Shown here piece after piece: positions 57,501-64,000 of a stretch of 64,000 nucleotides of DNA (positions are counted from its first letter, which is position 1; each line of letters begins with the position of its first letter). The stretch lies in NCBI RefSeq assembly GCF_027596085.1, contig NC_072450.1, forward strand, positions 28,640,947 through 28,704,946. The letters run 5' to 3'. Below the pieces are notes generated by a model. The model worked only from the letters and a program-made list of their open reading frames with translations. It was not told where the DNA came from and searched no databases. The DNA comes from Anoplopoma fimbria. Taxonomy: Eukaryota; Chordata; Actinopteri; Perciformes; Anoplopomatidae. Made by a program: the position numbers and the translations under genes.

Positions 57501-60500
57501 TTTGTCATAACCAAGGGATGGAGGATGGAGCAGAGTACAACTGAATGCTGAATAAGGCATTTTTAGGCGACCAATATGTGACAATTGACAATCAAAAAGT
57601 TCTAATAATAAAAAATCACAGTGTAGCCACGCCATAAAGCATATCCTGCTTTATGGTCTGTTTTACTCTTAATGGGACCATAAGTTACTGAATATAATAC
57701 ATTTATGATTTCCTCTCTGTGTCTGTTAACTTCGGAGGGAGTACTGATCCAGTATCATCAAACAAGTTCTGCTATCAGCGCACAATTTAGGCAAGGTGCG
57801 ATTACAATGCAACAAGACAAACCACACCAGGGATAAGGCTATTCCATCACCACTGCTATCTTGTTTCATCATTGTCATAAGCACATTTCTCATCCGCCAC
57901 TGCTGAAAACATATTACCACTCGTACGCTATCGTGGACTTGATAGCAAGAATCTCCACTTCCCCGTTTTGATATTTATAAATAGTTGCATCGGGGGATTG
58001 GACATTGTTCTGTCTCGTGCGAGAATCTGTGTGTGTGAGTGTGTGTGCATGGTGAGGGATGGAACAGTGCGTGACATAAGTAACTGACCTGGGACTCCCC
58101 CCCAATGTTTAATCTGAGAGCAAAACAGAACTCATCTGCAGGCTGAATATTGAGTATGTGAGCGTTCCCTCTCTCTCTCGCATACACACTTCTATGCCGA
58201 CGCCAGTGTCAGGAGAATGAAAGTAATGTTTGCCTCTGGAAAAGCCTTTACAAAATGAACAAGTGCTGGGTCCTCTAATAAATTACTCCGTGGGATATGA
58301 GCTTTGTGTTTCCCAGCCAGTCCTCCTCCACCTCGAAAACTACTTAATGCTCTCAGCTTTGACTCATACATTGTTCCCACAGTTTAAGCCCAGGCTGTTG
58401 CCTTAAGATGTGCTGTAGGTGTACATCCACTCACTGCATTAACCCCATTGCTGGTTCTTAAGACTACAGTGAATGTGAAACATATTTGGACACTGACTCT
58501 TTTTCATGAAGTACAGTCGAGGGGCTGATTAGAGGTAAAGAGTATTAACCTTCAAAGATATGCCTCGATCTAGAACGAGTGTAATGGAGTGTAATGGAGG
58601 AAGGGCTCAAGTTTCTCTCTGTTTAGTTGTGGAAACTGAACCGAATAGGACAAAAAGAGAGGGAAAATGTACAGTACTGCCATTTGCAAAGATTATTGAA
58701 AGGGGTATTGACTGCTTTTTTCAGAAAAATGGAAAATAAACCAGGGTGAAAATTCTGGTCGAGCTCTGTAAAGATGGGGTCCAGTTCGTGGTTGTAGTAC
58801 ATCAAACACCAATAGCAGCCAAATTCGAATCAACTTGTACAACATACTTGATTGACGTCATATGCAAAACATACTTTACTTACGTTGGTTACCCAATAAA
58901 CGTACATAATTTAAGCTCTCACAGCAGGCAGCAACATCTTCGCTTATCCCCTATTTGGCTGGGGGGGTGATGGTGGTGTAGGCTTTTGCCAGATGTTGTT
59001 GAATTCAGGGTTCTAAGTTTACTGCATACCAACTAGAGAGCAAAACAAGCAAGAGTGAAAGAGAAGAAGCATCCTTGTTCATAGTCTTCTGTAAAGAGGG
59101 GTGCAGTGTCTATTGTCACTTGCACAAAGCTTTACAGGTGCCTACGCTGAATCTCCCCCAGTCTCATTCTTTTCTCTGTTGAACATTCTTTCTAAAGAAT
59201 TAATCAATTATTTCATGCGTATCTATAATCTTCAATATTTGAAAGCTGGGTTCCCACAGTTGTTGAAGCTTACCAAATACAAGTTTCCTCATATCATCAA
59301 CTGAGTAAAACCTGAGACTATTGAGTATCATAGAGGTGACCCTCTTAGTCTCTTGGGAGATCTCCAACACAGTTGCACTCAACAGTAGGCTTGTGAGTAC
59401 GACCACACCCACCCAGCGCATCTAAACTTTAGCAACTCCAGGAAAAGGAGAGAGTCCAGCCCATCTCAAGGAGTTTGGTTCTAGAACCCATGCCATGCAT
59501 CGAGGTGAGCCCAACTAGTTGGTACCACACTCCACTTCCAGCACTCACTACGGTTCCTTCCCTGCAAGAAGTGACATTCCACATCACCAGAACTAGTCTA
59601 CTAGGCCAGGGGTCAGCACACCTAGGCCATTGCCCTACTGACAATGCACCCAACCCCAAAGCCCATTCCTCTTGGTGGTGTTTTAAAATTCAGGGGTTCC
59701 ATGTAGTTCTTTCCAGCTGTGCCAAAACCCCCATTGATCAAGGCGTGGCCACCAGATGCTTGCCAGCAAGCTTCCCTCCTGGATCCGGCTTAAGAAGAGG
59801 GTCCCAGTTTCCCTGTGGAAGGTGATCTACTGCAGCTCTGTCATGGCTAATTCAGTTGGGATCCAAAAATCGGCCTTTTTTGATAACAAGAAAATAAGCA
59901 TGTTTAATATCATATGGGGTTTGTAGTTCAAATCACTGGACAACTGAAGCATTTTGAGGTGTTGTGGTGGCGGCATGGAGTTCTTGTATATACATTCACG
60001 TTTTTGTCTTACTCAAACCACCTCCGTATACAGTTTAAGGCCAAAGCGTTCAGCCACTTTTGCACTTCATATGGATGTTTATCTGCATACAATCAAAGCC
60101 CAGGCCTTGCGTGATTGGTCAATACCACTCGAACTTCAAACCAGAAAGCTTCCGATACCAAAATGTTGTCCTGCTGCCTACAGATATTGGAATTCACATA
60201 CAGGTGATCGCGTATATATATTAGTTTTATGATAACATGACTGTGATTTTTTCAACACTGTGATATTATGAGTCCCTTTGCCTAAAGGAAAACAACAGTT
60301 TATGACGACTTGGGTTTTAAGTTTGTGGCCTAGGCCATTGATTCTACCCGTTGTGATGAATGGCTGGGATCTCAGAATGCGTAGACACCACCAAAATGGG
60401 TCCAATTGGGCAAAAAGTTTTAAATTGTACACCTGAGAACACATCAGAAGGAAAATGGCAATCTCAACTAGCCTCATGTACTCCAGCTGAAGTTCTCCTA

Positions 60501-61388
60501 CTCAGGTGTGATTGAACCATAAGAACGTCTTGTGTATGAATAATTTGACCGTGGCGGTTGAAAAAAGATATTTAAAAAAAGCGAGAAATTGAAAATGATG
60601 CTCAACGCAGGGACTTTAATCGCTTTGATACCCCTTTTGAAAGGCAGACAGATATCTGCTTATACGCAGTGCAAAATCTTCTCAGATGGGGGTCCAGCCT
60701 AATGTGAGTCTGCTTCAGGCTCTGTGACATGCTTGAAAACGTTGTTTCATATGCTTCCACTTAAATGACTGGCAAATGTCAGCTGATGGGGAGAGATAGG
60801 GTCTTGGTCTGAGGAAAGACAGTAAAAAAAGATAGCAAAAAACGACTTTTCATCTCTCCCCTGCCCTTTATCTCTCCGTCTCCCTCTCCCCCACCCACCT
60901 CCAGTCCGTCGTTCTCCCTCTGATCATTAGGAAGTTTTAATTAAAGACAAGAGGATTATTCTCGTGGCCTGCAGTCTTTCACCTTCTCTCATCATCATTC
61001 CCACTCCTTCACTCCCGTTTCTCCCCTCGCTCTTCAGGTTGTGAGTGTATGTGCGTCTGTAAGTTTGTGTGTGTGTCAGGGAGTTACGTTTGCTGAAGAG
61101 TGGTGATCAAAGCCTTCCACCTACAGTGCCATTGATCTCTCTTTCTCTCTCTGTCTCTCTTTCGGCAGCAGATGTCTTAAGTCTGCTACATGCTGGGGAG
61201 TTGTGTGAATTAGTATCAATATTAAAACGCAGAGAGAAGCAGTGTAGCGCTTGTTAAAATGTTCATTTCTAAACTCACACTCACTAAACAGACTTTGTTC
61301 AAGCATACTCACAGTGCCCACATATGTTCTATTTTTGTAAACCTTGCACGCCTGTTTTGATTATCATGTTTTCACACTTTTATGTTAA
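54591..61388. other. Noncoding DNA, no gene recognised
   Basis: Short CT/CA tracts lie near 55940-55958, 56230-56250 and 56390-56421. The rest shows no long array and no transposon ends. Minus-strand frames near 59200-59660 and 60178-60477 could belong to the decayed retroelement further right, but this is not supported by a recognisable domain. Confidence 0.4.
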
Positions 61389-61854
61389 AGTGGCCCTATT
61401 ATGCTTTTCCACTTTTCCCCCTCTTCTTTAGTGTGTTATATATATTTATTTATATTTGTCCGTAGAGTGTAAAACCTGAAGTCCACGCCTAAAAGGAGTT
61501 AACCTCCCCCTCAGAATCACTGCTCCTGAGCTGCCTGAAACGGCTCCATTGAATTCTCTCCTTCACTTCCATAACTTTATGAGGTCACAATGTTACGGAA
61601 GTCACGTAAAACTCCTTCCAGCTAGTTTGACCCTCAAACAACAAAAGAGAGAGAGGGATCTGAAGCTCCGGAGGAATAGTTTTTTGAAATGTGAAACGTT
61701 AACCAATCACAACAAAGCGGGCGAGAAGAGGTGCTGCAGGACAGCTGGGATGAGAAAAACAAGGAGGACTATGAGCATTAACGCATGTAAACATGTTGTA
61801 ACTGTAACTTGAGATAAAAAATATGCACCCGGAAAATAGCATAATAGGGCCTGT
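61389..61854. mobile_element. TTAA-flanked miniature inverted-repeat element
   Basis: Left end AGTGGCCCTATTATGCT (61389-61405) and right end AGCATAATAGGGCCTGT (61838-61854) are inverted repeats with two mismatches, and TTAA lies directly outside each (61385-61388, 61855-61858). TTAA duplication is typical of piggyBac and Kolobok transposons. At 466 bp, with no transposase frame, it is non-autonomous. Confidence 0.75.
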
Positions 61855-61858
61855 TTAA

Positions 61859-62820
61859 ATATTGTGCCATAGATTGCCCTGTGGGGCCATTCTTTCAGCA
61901 CTGTTTATGGGTTCCATTTACAGGCACAGACAAAGGCTGATGATGGACTCCACAGATTTCGGTGGCGCTAGGAACAAAGAGGATGACCTTTTAATTTGGT
62001 GATGAGCAGACCAGACAAAAAAACATTCTACACACACCCAGTGGAACCACAGTGAACATGTAGTCCTTTCAATCTGAGAGAAGATAGATAAAGTTGCTTC
62101 CTACCCAATGATCCACAGGTGGCTCTGAGGTGTCCTTTTCCCAAAAAGATATGGAACAGTTCTGCCAGGTTGTCTATTATAAGATATTCCAAGCCAAGTG
62201 GGGAATCGCTAACTTTTCTCATCTTGGTTAGAATAGCCTCTTCTGGGTCTGTGAATGGTGGAATTAGGTCAATATGGGCTACCGTTTTTGTTATATTGTT
62301 AACCAGGCAAAACAATTTCACCCTTAAAATCTAGGATTTTTAAACTTTTTTTTCTATCTTTTACAAAATGTAGTGTTCTTAACATTTCGGTATTCATTTG
62401 ATTGCTTGGTTTTATCATGCAGTATAAGAACTTGTCTTTATTTTCCTTTTCACTCTATGGAAGCATTTTGGACTACACCCACTTTGTGAAAGGTTCTTTT
62501 TAAATAAGGTTTATTATTATTATTGAATGGACCAAACATATTGCTTTTTATTTTCCCTCCTTTTTCGCTGCTGTTCTCTGATGTTATTTGTTCCCCATCT
62601 CCAACTTTAAAGTTCTCCTCCCATACTTTTTACAGCTTGCCTTTCCTGATGAGTCCTATTTTCTGTATATTTCCTTGGAGTTCCTTGTACGCATTTTATT
62701 TGTTTGTCAGTTCCCTCAACAACGCCTCGCCCCTCATTATCAAATATTTCCTGTTGTGACGTGAAGACCAAAAGAGCCAACTGGTGTTAAATTCCAAACT
62801 ATGTATCCAAGTGATTAGGA
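61859..62820. other. Noncoding or unrecognised decayed retroelement DNA
   Basis: A minus-strand 97-codon frame (62321-62028) is present but resembles no family I can name. The region lies downstream of the integrase relic, so it could be element-derived. Confidence 0.3.
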
Positions 62821-63863
62821 TCACAGCCCCTCGACTCAAAACCAACAGGGCCTCTTACCCAGTACACCTTTGGCACATCAGAGGGGTATCTTGCCTTCCT
62901 GCCAATCATTAAATATAAGGACTGTGCTGGGGTGTTTTTTTGTCTTAATCCAAGCATGGAATGTGGGCAGGAGGTATTTATCTTGTGTTTGTGGTGTAAG
63001 CAGTCTGAGATGCACCATTAATATTCAAAACCAAGTATACAATTGGTCACCTTCACTGCAGACTTATTCTTCAGAGGGTAGGCCTCTGCCCACTCTGTGA
63101 TATAATCAATATTACACAAATGTATTGATTACCATCCTCAGCTTCATAAGGTCCATACCAACCAGTTCACAATGGTTCTGTTACCTACATTTTTTTGAAT
63201 CATAATAAAGTCAATATCTGTATCTAAACATAAGGTATGTTAGCACATTTTGCTGCATGCAACGTTCAATTGCACACAAAAAAAACTCACCTGTATTGGG
63301 TTGCGATTGTGCCTTTAGACTGGCCGGCTTTGCTTGGCAATCAGGACACCAAGCAACCTAAAGGCAAATTATATTTAAATGAATGTAAATTGGTCGTTGT
63401 GGGCGATGACAGTGCAAGATTGTGCATTGCATGAAGAGGACCCGCTCCCTGGAGGGCTCATTCTAAGGCAGTCTTTTCCATAGGCTGGGTTTGGACCAGC
63501 TGTATATTTTATTGGGGTCGTCAAATAAATTTGAGTCATTTACTTAACAATTATATGTGCAGTACACCTTGAGCCACATGAGGGAGCCTAAATGTTCATA
63601 TCGTTCTTATAATTGCTTCCTACATGGATTTAATATGAAAGACCAGCGTACATTCTGTTTGTTTAACTGATGGGAGGAAATGTGGTGACCTGAAAGCAGG
63701 TCACCACGTTATGGGTCTGCACACCAAAGTGAGAGCCAAGACTACAGTAGTGCATGTCCTTTAAGGTCTGGTTTGCCTTGGTGGCTGATAGAACCACCTT
63801 AGTCCCGTATGCTTGGGTTTGTCTTTCCTTCTTCGACAAATATAGTGAAGAACATCTGGTCAA
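62821..63863 (-). pseudogene. Retroelement integrase relic, broken
   Basis: Read on the minus strand in several phases, pieces of a retroviral-type integrase appear in correct order. A zinc-domain start LKDMHYCSLGSHFGVQT (about 63765-63715) is followed by a C-x2-C box CPDCQ (63348-63334), then VGMDL with the first core aspartate (about 63170-63155), then ITEWAEAYPLKNKSAV (about 63100-63050), then IGRKARYPSDVPKVY (about 62910-62864). The zinc-domain halves are about 370 bp apart instead of roughly 100, so something is inserted. The stretch that should hold the second aspartate and the glutamate is missing. Several frameshifts and stops occur. It could be gypsy-like or an old endogenous retrovirus; the pieces do not decide. 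RT and gag would lie beyond the right edge. Confidence 0.55.
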
Positions 63864-64000
63864 AGAAGCTCAATTTAACCTTAATATAACAGAATATATA
63901 TATTTTTTTCCTATTTCTTTTTCCCGTTCTTTTTCTTTCTGTCTTTGGTCTCTTAGCAACTTGCTCGCTACCTCCAACACTGTTCTGTACTACCTCATAT
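63864..64000. other. AT-rich and T/C-rich sequence at the window edge
   Basis: An ATATAT run near 63893-63905 is followed by T/C-rich sequence. If the integrase relic continues, its upstream part would enter here, but I see no clear domain. Confidence 0.35.

Noticed and set aside
60178..60477. Minus-strand frame with a hydrophobic N terminus as a retroelement envelope start
   Set aside because: The signal-like start is suggestive and it lies downstream of an integrase relic, but no envelope motif, cleavage site or continuing frame supports it.
63682..63707. A 10-bp perfect inverted repeat around GAAAGC as a regulatory hairpin
   Set aside because: Short enough to arise by chance in a window this size, and it lies within the decayed integrase.

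Overview
The window looks like 64 kb of intergenic or intronic DNA from a ray-finned fish, most likely a percomorph teleost. The grounds are very dense long (CA)n/(GT)n arrays, a chromodomain Ty3/gypsy element of the sushi-like type, a Ngaro/DIRS-type tyrosine-recombinase retrotransposon, a 5'-truncated Rex-type LINE, a tRNA-derived SINE with an L2-type tail, and several short inverted-repeat DNA transposons. I recognised no exon of a host gene. The only long protein-coding stretches belong to mobile elements.

Layout. 1-5.6 kb is noncoding, with a 714-bp inverted-repeat element at 3536-4249 and two CA/GT arrays. 5.6-10.3 kb is a plus-strand Ty3/gypsy element with a complete 5' LTR, an open gag and a pol broken by frameshifts and a deletion; its 3' LTR is missing. 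10.5-14.95 kb is a minus-strand Ngaro-like element with gag, an intact RT-RNase H frame and a damaged tyrosine recombinase. The two retroelements converge and meet at an AT-rich junction. 15-37 kb is noncoding with many microsatellites, a perfect 32-bp hairpin (19737-19806), copies of a dispersed repeat and a SINE copy. 37.2-37.7 kb holds a pogo-like non-autonomous transposon that keeps a 47-codon helix-turn-helix reading frame. 39.96-40.49 kb is the LINE 3' end, inside a perfect 12-bp target duplication. 43.4-44.3 kb has another dispersed-repeat copy and a near full-length SINE copy in inverse orientation to the first. 44.3-61 kb is noncoding, with homeodomain-motif-rich and POU-octamer-bearing stretches that could be conserved enhancers, and an AT-rich tandem repeat. 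61.4-61.9 kb is a TTAA-flanked miniature element. 62.8-63.9 kb carries minus-strand integrase relics of a decayed retroelement that probably continues past the window.

How the parts relate: the gypsy gag and pol would have made a self-contained copy-and-paste element, with the chromodomain probably guiding integration. The Ngaro-like element uses RT-RNase H plus a tyrosine recombinase instead of a DDE integrase. Both look immobile in cis today. The SINE carries its own Pol III boxes and a tail of the kind recognised by L2-clade LINE machinery.
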